Origin: Roseovarius salincola
GTDB lineage: Bacteria; Pseudomonadota; Alphaproteobacteria; Rhodobacterales; Rhodobacteraceae
Length of the DNA: 64,000 nt
Assembly: GCF_026891095.1 (NCBI RefSeq)
Contig: NZ_JAPTNL010000019.1
Coordinates: 1-64,000, forward strand
Direction: 5' to 3'
The notes under the pieces: model-generated
Told to the model about the DNA's origin: nothing
Seen by the model: the letters and a program-made list of their open reading frames with translations, nothing else
Database searches by the model: none
Shown here: one piece after another, positions 16,114-24,593 of the stretch
Numbering within the stretch: the first letter of the stretch is position 1
Layout: each line of letters starts with the position of its first letter
Position numbers and translations under genes: made by a program

Positions 16114-17607
16114 TCAGCGGCTGCGCGCCCATTGGCGCGGGCCGCTCTGGTGGATCGACGCGCCCCTGGTGTCCACCGCGACCGTCACCGGCATGTCGCG
16201 CACTTCGATCTCGTAGATCGCTTCCATCCCGAGATCCTGATAGGCCACGGGGCGCGCGCTCTTGATCGCCTTCGACACAAGATAGGCGGCACCTCCCACG
16301 GCGATCAGATAGACTGCGCCATGCGCCTTGATCGCCTCGATCGCCGCCGGGCCGCGCTCGGCCTTGCCGATCATCACCTTCAGCCCCGACGCCGCCAGAA
16401 GCGGCCCGGTGAACTTGTCCATCCGTGTCGATGTGGTGGGTCCGGCGGGGCCGATCACCTCGTCGCCCACAGCATCGACCGGCCCGACATAATAGATCGC
16501 CCGCCCCTCAAGATCGACCGGCAGCGCCTTGCCTTGCTCCAGTTCCTCCAGCATCCGGCGATGCGCGGCATCGCGCCCGGTATAAAGCCGCCCCGACAAC
16601 AGCAGCGTATCGCCGGGCGACAGCGACCCGAGGACCGCATCGTCCAGCGCATCCAGATCGACACGCCGCCCGTCCACGCCGCCATCCCCCAGATCGGGCC
16701 ATGCCGAGAGGTCCGGCGCATCGAACCGGGCCGGGCCGCTGCCATCCAGCGTGAAATGCATGTGCCGGGTCGCCGCGCAATTGGGGATAAGAGCCACCGG
16801 TAACGAGGCCGCATGGGTGGGAAAGCTGTTCACCTTCACATCCAGCACCGTCACCAGCCCGCCCAGGCCCTGCGCCCCGATGCCAAGCGCGTTGATCCGC
16901 TCGTAAAGCTCCAGCCGCAGGGCCTCTTCGGGCGTGTCCGCGCCGCGCGCGCGCAGCGCGGTGATGTCGATGGGCTCATTGAGCGCCTCCTTGGCCATTG
17001 CCATCGCCTTGTCGACACTGCCGCCGATCCCCAGCCCGATGATACCGGGCGGGCACCAGCCCGCGCCAAGCGCCTTGACCGTCTCGACAACCCAGTCGGC
17101 CACTGAATCCGACGGGTTGAGCACGGCAAATTTCGTCTTGTTCTCCGACCCGCCCCCCTTGGCGGATACCGTGACCGACACCTTGTCGCCTTCGACCAGT
17201 TCGGTCTGGATCATCGCCGGGGTGTTGTCGCGCGTGTTGCGCCGCTTGCCCAGGGGGTCTTCCACGATGGAGGCGCGCAGCGGATTGGCCGCAAAGTCAT
17301 AGGCGCGCCGTGTCGCCTCGTCGATCATCTCCTGGGGCGGGCGCGTCCAGTCGATCGGCGCCTGCACACCGACCTTGAGGATCGCATTGACGCTGCCGGT
17401 ATCCTGGCAGATCGGCCGCTTGCCGATGGCCGCCATGCGCGAATTGATCAGGATCTGGGTGATCGCGTTGCGCGCCGACTGGCTTTCCTCGGCCTCAAGT
17501 GCGGCGGCCATGGCCCGCACGAAATCGGGCGAATGATAATAAGAGATATATTGCAGCGCCTCGGCCACGCTGTCGATCAGGTGATCCTCGGTAATGCGCC
17601 CCGTCAT
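16114..17607 (-). CDS. Class I (4Fe-4S) fumarate hydratase family protein; candidate mesaconase
   Basis: A 497-aa class I hydro-lyase with fused alpha (TtdA/FumA N-terminal) and beta (C-terminal) parts. The three cluster cysteines are Cys67 (ICQDTG), Cys185 (GWCPPG) and Cys277 (NCAATRH). The C-terminal half contains IGPAGPTTSTRMDKFTG and GKAERG, normal for the family. The ATG at 17607 overlaps the stop of the CitE-like gene (ATGA); the open frame upstream of it is a shadow. Class I fumarases hydrate fumarate, and some hydrate mesaconate to (S)-citramalate, as described for Burkholderia xenovorans. The neighbours, a CitE-like lyase and class III CoA-transferase, favour mesaconate here. That specificity is inferred. 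Confidence 0.85.
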   Translation of the reverse strand: MTGRITEDHLIDSVAEALQYISYYHSPDFVRAMAAALEAEESQSARNAITQILINSRMAAIGKRPICQDTGSVNAILKVGVQAPIDWTRPPQEMIDEATRRAYDFAANPLRASIVEDPLGKRRNTRDNTPAMIQTELVEGDKVSVTVSAKGGGSENKTKFAVLNPSDSVADWVVETVKALGAGWCPPGIIGLGIGGSVDKAMAMAKEALNEPIDITALRARGADTPEEALRLELYERINALGIGAQGLGGLVTVLDVKVNSFPTHAASLPVALIPNCAATRHMHFTLDGSGPARFDAPDLSAWPDLGDGGVDGRRVDLDALDDAVLGSLSPGDTLLLSGRLYTGRDAAHRRMLEELEQGKALPVDLEGRAIYYVGPVDAVGDEVIGPAGPTTSTRMDKFTGPLLAASGLKVMIGKAERGPAAIEAIKAHGAVYLIAVGGAAYLVSKAIKSARPVAYQDLGMEAIYEIEVRDMPVTVAVDTRGASIHQSGPRQWARSR

Positions 17608-18413
17608 TGCGCCGCTGCCGCGCGTGCCAGGATCTGTTGTGCGCGCTTGATCACCGGCGCATCGACCATCTGGCCATCCACCTTGATCGCCGCAGCCCCT
17701 GTGGCGGCGGCCTCGATGACCCGCCGCGCCCAATCCAGCGCCTCGGCGCCGGGCGCAAAGCCGCGCCTGGCCGGGGCGATCTGCGCGGGATGGATCAGCA
17801 GCTTGCCCCCAAACCCCATGGCGACGCCATGCGCGCAATCCGCAGCGATCACCGCCTCGTCGCCGATCGCCGTGGTCACACCATCCCATGGCGCGGGCAG
17901 TCCGGCCAGCCGCGACGCCAGCATCAGCTCGGCGCGCGCATGCAAAAGCGCCTCGCGCTCATGCGCGATCCCCAGGTCGGCGGCATAGTCGATCGAACCG
18001 AAAGCCAGCCGCGCCGAGGCGCGCGCCACGCTCTCGGCCCGCCTGAGCCCCAGCGCCGTTTCGATCAGCCCCACCACCGGCAACCCGCTTTGCGCCGCCA
18101 GCGCCGCGCAGGTCTCGGGGTCTTCGGCCTTGGGCAGGATCAGCCCGTCAATCGCCAGCCCGGCCATCATGGCCGCGTCATCGCTGAAAAACGCGCTGTC
18201 GGCGGCATTGATGCGCACCAGCACCGGCACGCCCCCCGCCTTGCGTGCGGGCAGGGCGCGCAGCCCTTCGCGCGCCGCCTGCTTGTCGTCCTCGCCGACG
18301 GCATCCTCAAGATCGAGGATCACCGCATCCGCCCCCGCGCCAAGCGCTTTCTCGAAGCGGTCAAGACGGGTGGCGGGCAGGAACAGGGGCAGGGCGATCT
18401 GGCTCAGGGGCAT
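17604..18413 (-). CDS. HpcH/HpaI-fold CitE-like CoA lyase
   Basis: A 269-aa CitE-like enzyme. Landmarks: PLFLPATRLDRFEKALGAGA, VILDLEDAVGEDDK (metal-binding region), PVLVRINAAD, LILPKAED, VVGLIETALGL and FGSIDYAADLGI. The C-terminal LLIHPAQI is typical of malyl- and citramalyl-CoA lyases. It lacks the extra length of citrate lyase operon CitE and has no citD/citF partner, so it is a stand-alone acyl-CoA lyase. With the adjacent CoA-transferase and fumarase, (S)-citramalyl-CoA cleavage to acetyl-CoA and pyruvate is the best guess. Malyl-CoA is the alternative. Confidence 0.82.
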   Translation of the reverse strand: MPLSQIALPLFLPATRLDRFEKALGAGADAVILDLEDAVGEDDKQAAREGLRALPARKAGGVPVLVRINAADSAFFSDDAAMMAGLAIDGLILPKAEDPETCAALAAQSGLPVVGLIETALGLRRAESVARASARLAFGSIDYAADLGIAHEREALLHARAELMLASRLAGLPAPWDGVTTAIGDEAVIAADCAHGVAMGFGGKLLIHPAQIAPARRGFAPGAEALDWARRVIEAAATGAAAIKVDGQMVDAPVIKRAQQILARAAAAQ

Positions 18414-18441
18414 ATGGTCTGGGGCCTTCGGGCTGGTGGTG

Positions 18442-18882
18442 TCAGGTCACGGCAAGCGGCGCCAAGAGGGCGCGCATCTGTTCGGGCAGGGGGACCGGGC
18501 GGCTGGTCTCGCGGTCCACATAGACATGAACGAAGCGCCCCTGCGCGGCGGCCGTGTCGCTTTCGGTGCGAAACACCGCCAGTTCATAGGTGACGCTGCT
18601 GCGCCCCAGCCGCGCAACGCGCAACCCCACCTCGATCGCCTCGGGAAAGGCGATCGGGCTGAAATAGGTGCATTCGCTCTGCGCCACCAGCCCGGTAACC
18701 GTACTGCGCCGTATGTCCAGCACACCGCCTCGGATCAGGTATTCGTTCACGGCCGTGTCGAAAAAGGAATAATAGGCCACGTTATTGACGTGCAGATAGG
18801 CATCATTGTCCATCCAGCGGGTGCTGATCGGGCAGAAATGCGCGAAGTCGTCACGATGCAGCGGTGTCGGGCGGTCTGTCAT
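18442..18882 (-). CDS. Hotdog-fold acyl-CoA thioesterase
   Basis: A 146-aa hotdog-fold thioesterase of the 4-hydroxybenzoyl-CoA thioesterase/YbgC group. The N-terminal segment RWMDNDAYLHVNNVAYYSFF contains the family Asp (WMDNDAY) and the HVNN motif, followed by GLVAQSECTYFSPIAFPEAI. The start at 18882 has GGAG 8 nt upstream. It lies between the CoA-transferase and CitE-like genes. It may recycle CoA from dead-end or over-accumulated acyl-CoA in this pathway. Its substrate is not determined by sequence. Confidence 0.8.
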   Translation of the reverse strand: MTDRPTPLHRDDFAHFCPISTRWMDNDAYLHVNNVAYYSFFDTAVNEYLIRGGVLDIRRSTVTGLVAQSECTYFSPIAFPEAIEVGLRVARLGRSSVTYELAVFRTESDTAAAQGRFVHVYVDRETSRPVPLPEQMRALLAPLAVT

Positions 18883-18969
18883 CCGGGGCTCCGTTGCGTC
18901 CATCGTCCGGTGTCGCTCAACAGCAGCACGTATCGCGCGCGCTTGTCCAGTGCGTTGCTTGTCATGCGC

Positions 18970-20064
18970 CTAGGATTCGCGCGGTTTCAACCCCGGCACG
19001 GGGCCGTATTCGCGCTCTTCGCCCACGAAAACCGGACCGGGCGCGGGGAACGAGACAGGCCCGTTCGGGCTGTCGACGCTCACGCGGCGCAGATGCGGAT
19101 GCTGCGACAGCCCTGCCATGTCGTTGACCGAGGCCAGCGCGATCTTGGCCTCTGACAACAGCGCGATGGCCGTCTCGGCGTCCAGGCGGGCAAAGGCTTC
19201 GGCGACGATGGCATCGGTCTGGTCGCGGTTCTTCACGCGCGCCACATTGGTGGCGAAACGCGGATCGGTGCCCAGCGACGCATCGCCGATGAAATCGGTG
19301 CAGAGCTTGACCCATTCGCGGTCGCTCTGGATCGAGATCAGCACCGGCGCGCCGGTCTTGGGCTGAAAGACGCCATAAGGCGCGATCGAAGGATGCGCCA
19401 GCCCGATGCGCCTGGGGCTGTTGCCCCCCTCGTGATTGAGCAGCGGCACGGTCAGCCAGTCGGCCATCACGTCGAACATCGACACCGAGATACGCGCGCC
19501 CTCGCCGGTGATCCCGCGCCGGATCAACGCCTCGAGGATTGCCGAATAGGCGGTCGCCCCGGTGGCGATATCGACCAGCGACACCCCCACGCGCGCCGGT
19601 TCCGACGGCCCCCCGGTGATCGAACAAAGCCCGCTTTCCGCCTGGATCAGCAGATCATACGCCTTGCGATCCGCCAGCGGCCCGTCCTCGCCATAGCCGC
19701 TGATCGAACAGGTGATCAGGCGCGGGTCACGTTCATGCAGCGACGCGATCCCGAACCCCAGCCGCTCCAGCGCGCCGGGCTTGAGGTTCTGGATCACCAC
19801 ATCTGCCGTTTCAAGCAATTCCGACAGCGCCGCCTTGCCCGCTTCGGATGCAAGGTCAAGCGTCACGCTTTCCTTGCCCCGGTTCAGCCAGACGAAATAG
19901 CTCGATTGCCCCGCCGCCACGTCATCGTAACCGCGCGCGAAATCGCCCTCGGGGCGCTCGATCTTGCGCACATGCGCGCCCGCATCCGCCAGCCGCGCCG
20001 ATGCGAAAGGCGCCGCCACCGCCTGTTCGATGGCGACCACTTCCAATCCTTCCAGCGCCCGCAT
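18970..20064 (-). CDS. CaiB/BaiF-type (class III) CoA-transferase
   Basis: A 364-aa family III CoA-transferase. The N terminus MRALEGLEVVAIEQAVAAPF has the family pattern. The catalytic Asp is expected in the region around KAYDLLIQAESGLCSITG, as in formyl-CoA transferase (Asp169 in Oxalobacter Frc). NLKPGALERLG and VSMFDVMADWL are further matches. The start overlaps the acyl-CoA dehydrogenase stop by 1 nt. In this operon it probably transfers CoA from succinyl-CoA to a C5 dicarboxylate such as citramalate, itaconate or mesaconate; this is inferred from the neighbours. Confidence 0.85.
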   Translation of the reverse strand: MRALEGLEVVAIEQAVAAPFASARLADAGAHVRKIERPEGDFARGYDDVAAGQSSYFVWLNRGKESVTLDLASEAGKAALSELLETADVVIQNLKPGALERLGFGIASLHERDPRLITCSISGYGEDGPLADRKAYDLLIQAESGLCSITGGPSEPARVGVSLVDIATGATAYSAILEALIRRGITGEGARISVSMFDVMADWLTVPLLNHEGGNSPRRIGLAHPSIAPYGVFQPKTGAPVLISIQSDREWVKLCTDFIGDASLGTDPRFATNVARVKNRDQTDAIVAEAFARLDAETAIALLSEAKIALASVNDMAGLSQHPHLRRVSVDSPNGPVSFPAPGPVFVGEEREYGPVPGLKPRES

Positions 20065-21224
20065 CAGAACGACCTCGGCAGGTCAAGCAGATGCTCCGCC
20101 ACATAGCTCAGGATCAGGTTGGTCGAAATCGGCGCCACCTGGTAAAGCCTTGTTTCGCGGAACTTGCGTTCGATATCGTATTCGCAGGCAAAGCCGAAGC
20201 CCCCATGGAACTGGATACAGGCATTGGCCGCTTCCCAGCTGGCCTTGGCGGCCAGGTATTTCGACATGTTCGCCTCGGCGCCGCAGGGCTGCCCGGCATC
20301 GTAAAGCGCACAGGCCTTGTAGCGCATGAGGTTCGCCGCCTCGATCTCGATATAGGCCTCGGCTATGGGGAACTGCACGCCCTGGTTCTGGCCGATGGGC
20401 CGGCCGAAGACCTGCCGCTCACGCACGTAATCCGTGACCTTGTCGGTGAACCAGTAGCCATCGCCGATGCATTCCGCCGCGATCAGCGCGCGTTCGGCAT
20501 TGAGGCCTGTCAGGATGTATTTGAACCCCTTGCCCTCTTCGCCGATCAGGTTCTCCTCGGGGATCTCCAGATTGTCGAAAAACAGCTCGTTGGTCTCGTG
20601 ATTGACCATGTTGGGGATCGGCTTCACATCCATCCCGCCGGCCATCGCCTCCTTGATATCCACAAGAAAGATCGACAGCCCCTCGGATTTCTTCCTGACC
20701 TCGGATAACGGCGTGGTGCGCGCCAGCAAGATCATCAGGTCCGAATGCTGCACCCGGCTGATCCATACCTTCTGGCCGTTCACCACGTAGCGGTCGCCTT
20801 GTTTGACAGCGGTGGTCTTCAATTGCGTCGTGTCGGTGCCGGTGGTGGGTTCGGTCACGCCCATGGATTGCAGACGCAACTCGCCCGTCGCCAGCTTGGG
20901 CAGGATTCGTTCGCGCTGTTCCTCAGAGCCATGCCGGACCAGCGTGTTCATGTTGTACATCTGCCCGTGACAGGCGCCCGAATTGCCGCCAGCGCGGTTG
21001 ATCTCTTCCATGATGACGCTGGCCTCGGTCAGGCCAAGCCCCGACCCTCCATAGGCCTCGGGAATGAGCGCCGCCATCCAGCCCTCGCGCGTCAGCGCCT
21101 CGACAAATTCATCGGGGTAGCCGCGCTCTTCATCGACCTTGCGATGGTATTCCGCCGGAAACTGGGCGCAAAGGGCACGGACACCCTCGCGGATGTCCTG
21201 ATAGTCGTCACTGAGGAAGTTCAT
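20064..21224 (-). CDS. Acyl-CoA dehydrogenase
   Basis: A 386-aa FAD-dependent acyl-CoA dehydrogenase with the full fold: an N-terminal helical domain, the middle beta-domain with LQSMGVTEPTTGTDTTQLKT and KVWISRVQHSDLMILLART, and a C-terminal helical domain ending in the family motif QFHGGFGFACEYDIERKFRETRLYQVAPIS. The expected catalytic glutamate is not obvious at the usual C-terminal site. It is the first gene of the operon and its electrons would pass via ETF to ETF-QO (encoded at the right end of the window). In a C5-acid setting it might oxidise methylsuccinyl-CoA to mesaconyl-CoA; this is a guess. Confidence 0.88.
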   Translation of the reverse strand: MNFLSDDYQDIREGVRALCAQFPAEYHRKVDEERGYPDEFVEALTREGWMAALIPEAYGGSGLGLTEASVIMEEINRAGGNSGACHGQMYNMNTLVRHGSEEQRERILPKLATGELRLQSMGVTEPTTGTDTTQLKTTAVKQGDRYVVNGQKVWISRVQHSDLMILLARTTPLSEVRKKSEGLSIFLVDIKEAMAGGMDVKPIPNMVNHETNELFFDNLEIPEENLIGEEGKGFKYILTGLNAERALIAAECIGDGYWFTDKVTDYVRERQVFGRPIGQNQGVQFPIAEAYIEIEAANLMRYKACALYDAGQPCGAEANMSKYLAAKASWEAANACIQFHGGFGFACEYDIERKFRETRLYQVAPISTNLILSYVAEHLLDLPRSF

Positions 21225-21344
21225 ACATATCTCGCGTGGTTTAAGCTGCGCTCATGAGATAAACGCACCGCGACCCATTGTGCAAATATGGGTTTGCGAT
21301 GCGCGATATAGGCTGGCGCTATGGGCGCTGATCCATTGCGGCCG

Positions 21345-22007
21345 TCAGACCGGTTGAAAGATGCGCACCGACATGGGTTGCGACAAAAGCCAGGCGCCAT
21401 CGTCGCGCGTGGCATGGCGCTCAAAGGCGCGCCGCAGCGCGTCGGCATTCGCCTCGATCAGCGCCGCGCGTCCGGGATCGACAGCGATCAGGCTGTCGCA
21501 GAAACCCTGAAACCCGCTGTAACGCTCGACGCGGGGGTAATCATAGGCCGTGACCTCGCGCAGCGCGCGGGTCGTGTCCATCGCCGCCTGCGCGGCGTTG
21601 CGGATTTCGGTCTCGTCATCGACCACGGCAAGTACCCGGCTCAGCGCCCCGCTTGCCCTTGGCTCGATGACCACAAGCCGTCCCTCGCGGCGCAGCACCC
21701 TTGCCGCCTCGCTCAGCGCACGCGCCATCGCGGGCACCGGCACATGATGCAGCGCATTCACGCAGATCGCCGCATCGAAACTGCCGTCGCCATAGGGCAT
21801 CGCCTCGGCAGAGGCCCGGTCGATCGCGTCCACGCCCTCGGGGGCGAACGGATCAAGCCCGCGCCACGCGGCCCCCGCCGCACGCAGACGCGCCGCAAGC
21901 CGCCCCTTGCCGCAACCGATATCCAGAACCGAGCGCCCCGACAAAGGCGCCAGTTCCTCGAGGATGACACCCAATGCGTCGCGCTGCGGCGTTGTCTTGT
22001 TCTCCAC
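21345..22007 (-). CDS. Class I SAM-dependent methyltransferase
   Basis: A 220-aa methyltransferase. The SAM site is LDIGCGKGRLAARLRAAG (about residues 28-45), motif II is around YGDGSFDAAICVNALHHV, and LRREGRLVVIEP is the following strand. It belongs to the UbiE/Methyltransf_11 type. It is separated by 120 nt from the acyl-CoA dehydrogenase start and divergent from the RAM-domain gene. The substrate is unknown, and nothing nearby points to one. Confidence 0.8.
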   Translation of the reverse strand: MENKTTPQRDALGVILEELAPLSGRSVLDIGCGKGRLAARLRAAGAAWRGLDPFAPEGVDAIDRASAEAMPYGDGSFDAAICVNALHHVPVPAMARALSEAARVLRREGRLVVIEPRASGALSRVLAVVDDETEIRNAAQAAMDTTRALREVTAYDYPRVERYSGFQGFCDSLIAVDPGRAALIEANADALRRAFERHATRDDGAWLLSQPMSVRIFQPV

Positions 22008-22201
22008 GATGTCACCTTGCCTTGCCTGCGGGCGTCGCCCATGGGCGCCCTGATGGCGCAGCTTAAAGCCAATTCACCCCGGCGTTTCAAGGGACGCGCC
22101 CGGCCCCCGCCTGCGGCGCGATGCGCGGCAATGCAAATTCGCCGTTTCATTTCCCCGGTCTTTCGCGTTTAAATACCGCCGGATTCACAAGAGGTCAGAC
22201 C

Positions 22202-22438
22202 ATGCGCCCCGTCTTCGTCAACATTCGCTGCAAACCGGGCAGCTCCTACCACGTGGCCGAGGAAATCGCCCTGCGCGAAATCCACTCCGAACTTTACTCG
22301 ACATCGGGGCCGTTCGACCTCCTGCTCAAGCTCTACATCCCCGATGGCGAGGATGTGGGCAAATATATCAACGATCACCTGCTCGATATCGAAGGGATCG
22401 AACGCACGGAAACGACGCTGACATTCAAGGCGTTCTAG
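22202..22438 (+). CDS. Stand-alone Lrp/AsnC ligand-binding (RAM) domain protein
   Basis: A 78-aa protein consisting only of the RAM domain of Lrp/AsnC regulators: FVNIRCKPGSSYHVAEEIAL, then ELYSTSGPFDLLLKLYI, then IEGIERTETTLTF. There is no DNA-binding domain. Such stand-alone domains form dimers or octamers that bind amino acids. It lies 34 nt ahead of a Liv-type binding-protein gene on the same strand, so it may sense the transported solute or act with a full Lrp protein. The start at 22202 follows AAGAGGTCAGACC. The family is clear; the role is inferred. Confidence 0.85.
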   Translation: MRPVFVNIRCKPGSSYHVAEEIALREIHSELYSTSGPFDLLLKLYIPDGEDVGKYINDHLLDIEGIERTETTLTFKAF

Positions 22439-22472
22439 AACCGTTACCAAGAACAACAACTGGGAGAGACAG

Positions 22473-23615
22473 ATGAAACTCACGATATTCGTGGCCGCGG
22501 CCTGCATCGCGGCGCTGGGCGGCGCGGCATCCGCCGATGACGGCGCGCTCAAGGTCGGCATGATCACCACGCTTTCGGGCGGCGGCGCCGGGCTTGGCAT
22601 CGACACGCGCGACGGTTTCCTGCTGGCGGCCAAGCTGGCAGGCGGTGACGCGCTCGACATCGTGGTCGAGGACGATCAGCGCAAACCCGATATCGCCGTG
22701 CAACTGGCCGACAAGATGATCCAGTCCGAAAAGGTCGATATCCTGACCGGCATCGTCTGGTCGAACCTGGCCATGGCCGTGGTCCCCGCCGCCACCGCGC
22801 AGGGCAAGTTCTACCTCTCGACCAACGCCGCCCCCTCGGCGCTGGCGGGCAAGGGCTGTCATCCGAATTACTTCTCGGTCTCATACCAGAACGACAACCT
22901 GCACGAGGCCGCGGGCGCCTATGTCAAGGATGCGGGCTACACCAATCCCTTCATCCTCGCGCCGAACTACCCCGCCGGACAGGACAGCCTGATCGGCTTC
23001 AAGCGGCTCTATGGCGGCGACCTCGCAGGCGAGGTCTATACCAAGCTCGGTCAGACCGACTACGCCGCCGAGATCGCCCAGATCCGCGCCTCGGGCGCCG
23101 ACAGCATCTTCTTCTTCCTGCCCGGCGGGATGGGGATTTCCTTTCTCAAGCAATATGCCGACAGCGGGCTTGACCTGCCGGTGGTCGGCCCGGCCTTCAG
23201 CTTCGATCAGGGCATCCTTCAGGCGGTCGGCGATGCGGCCATGGGCGTGATCAACACGAGCCAGTGGAACAAGGATATCGACAACCCCGCCAATGCGCGC
23301 TTCGTCGAAGCGTTCCAGGCCGAATATGGCCGCCTGCCCTCGCTCTATGCCGCGCAGGGCTATGACACGGCCAACCTGCTGCTCTCGGCAATGGCGCGCG
23401 CCGATATCTCGGATGCCGATGCGTTCCGCGCGGCGCTCAAATCCGCCGATTTCGACAGCGTGCGCGGCGATTTCGCCTTTGCCGCCAACAATCACCCGAT
23501 TCAGGACATCTATGTGCGCGAGGTGATCAAGGAGGGCGATGTTTACACCAACAAGATCGTCGGTGTGGCGCTCGAGGATCACGCCAACGTCTATGTGGAC
23601 GAATGCAACATGTAA
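22473..23615 (+). CDS. ABC transporter substrate-binding protein, LivK type
   Basis: A 380-aa periplasmic binding protein. Signal peptide: MKLTIFVAAACIAALGGAAS, cleavage near ASA-DD. The mature part has LKVGMITTLSGGGAGLGIDT, VVEDDQRKPDIAVQLADKMI, and FYLSTNAAPSALAGKGCHPNYFS. The last of these is typical of the group of LivK-like proteins found with aromatic-acid and amide importers. Start context is GGGAGAGACAG. It opens the second complete Liv-type operon and is followed by a strong hairpin. The solute is unknown. Confidence 0.92.
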   Translation: MKLTIFVAAACIAALGGAASADDGALKVGMITTLSGGGAGLGIDTRDGFLLAAKLAGGDALDIVVEDDQRKPDIAVQLADKMIQSEKVDILTGIVWSNLAMAVVPAATAQGKFYLSTNAAPSALAGKGCHPNYFSVSYQNDNLHEAAGAYVKDAGYTNPFILAPNYPAGQDSLIGFKRLYGGDLAGEVYTKLGQTDYAAEIAQIRASGADSIFFFLPGGMGISFLKQYADSGLDLPVVGPAFSFDQGILQAVGDAAMGVINTSQWNKDIDNPANARFVEAFQAEYGRLPSLYAAQGYDTANLLLSAMARADISDADAFRAALKSADFDSVRGDFAFAANNHPIQDIYVREVIKEGDVYTNKIVGVALEDHANVYVDECNM

Positions 23616-23622
23616 GACCAAC

Positions 23623-23649
23623 CGGGCGGGCGCGTTGCGCGCCCGCCCG
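23623..23649 (+). promoter_or_regulatory. Strong GC hairpin after the second binding-protein gene
   Basis: CGGGCGGGCGCG and CGCGCCCGCCCG form a perfect 12-bp stem with a 3-nt loop, 7 nt after the stop codon. No T tract follows and the permease starts 23 nt later. The layout is the same as at 10363-10387 in the first operon. It probably stabilises the binding-protein mRNA or partially terminates; this is inferred. Confidence 0.65.
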
Positions 23650-23672
23650 ATAGTGCCGGGGCGCCCCATTTC

Positions 23673-24593
23673 GTGACACCGCTGCTTTTCATCGAACAGG
23701 TCCTCAACGGGCTTCAGTTCGGGGTCATGCTTTTTCTCATGGCCGCGGGGCTGACGCTCGTGTTCGGGGTCATGGGGCTGATCAATCTCGCGCATGGCTC
23801 GCTCTACATGGTCGGGGCCTTCGCCGCCGCCGCCGTCGCGGGCTGGAGCGGCTCGTTCCTCCTGGCGCTGGTCGCGGCGCTGGCAGCCTCCGCGGCCGCC
23901 GGGGCGATCGTGGAACTCACCGTGATCCGAAGGCTCTATGACCGCGACCATCTCGATCAGGTGCTCGCCACCTTCGCGCTGATCCTGATCTTTTCGGAAG
24001 GGACGCGCTGGCTCTTCGGGTCTTTCCCTTTGTTTCTCGATATACCCGACTGGCTATCCGGGCCGGTGACCCTGCCGGGGGGCATCGAATATCCGCTTTA
24101 CCGGCTTGCGATCATCGCCGTCGGACTCAGCATCGCCGCCGGGCTCTTCTGGCTGATCGCGCGCACGCGCCTTGGCATCCGCATCCGCGCCGGAGAATCC
24201 GACCGCGAGATGATCGCCGCCCTCGGTGTCGACATCTCGCGGCTCTACACGATCGTTTTCGCGCTGGGCGCGGCACTTGCGGGACTTGCCGGGGCGATGG
24301 TCGGCGCGCTCCAGTCGGTGCAGGTCGGTATGGGCGAACCGGTGCTGATCCTCGCCTTCGTGGTGATCGTGATCGGCGGCATCGGCTCGATCAAGGGCGC
24401 GCTGATCGGCGCGCTGCTGGTCGGGCTGACCGATACGCTGGGCGGGCTTCTTCTGCCCGAAGCGCTCAAGCTCTTCATGGAAACCTCGGACGCGACCGCC
24501 ACCGGCTCGGCACTGGCCTCGATGCTGATCTATATCCTGATGGCGGTGGTGCTGATCTGGCGCCCGCGCGGCCTGTTCGGAGGTGCCACATGA
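23673..24593 (+). CDS. Branched-chain amino acid-type ABC transporter permease (LivH-like)
   Basis: A 306-aa LivH-family permease. It has AAGLTLVFGVMGLINLAHGSLYM near residue 25, the loop RAGESDREMIAALGVDISRLYTI, and ends with VLIWRPRGLFGG. The initiation codon used is GTG in the context GGGGCGCCCCATTTC, so the exact start is not certain. The stop overlaps the next gene by 4 nt. Confidence 0.9.
   Translation: MTPLLFIEQVLNGLQFGVMLFLMAAGLTLVFGVMGLINLAHGSLYMVGAFAAAAVAGWSGSFLLALVAALAASAAAGAIVELTVIRRLYDRDHLDQVLATFALILIFSEGTRWLFGSFPLFLDIPDWLSGPVTLPGGIEYPLYRLAIIAVGLSIAAGLFWLIARTRLGIRIRAGESDREMIAALGVDISRLYTIVFALGAALAGLAGAMVGALQSVQVGMGEPVLILAFVVIVIGGIGSIKGALIGALLVGLTDTLGGLLLPEALKLFMETSDATATGSALASMLIYILMAVVLIWRPRGLFGGAT

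Noticed and set aside
16114-17889. A longer fumarase start giving 591 residues
   Set aside because: The extra N terminus is the antiparallel-frame shadow of the CitE-like gene; the ATG at 17607 fits the family start and overlaps the upstream stop.
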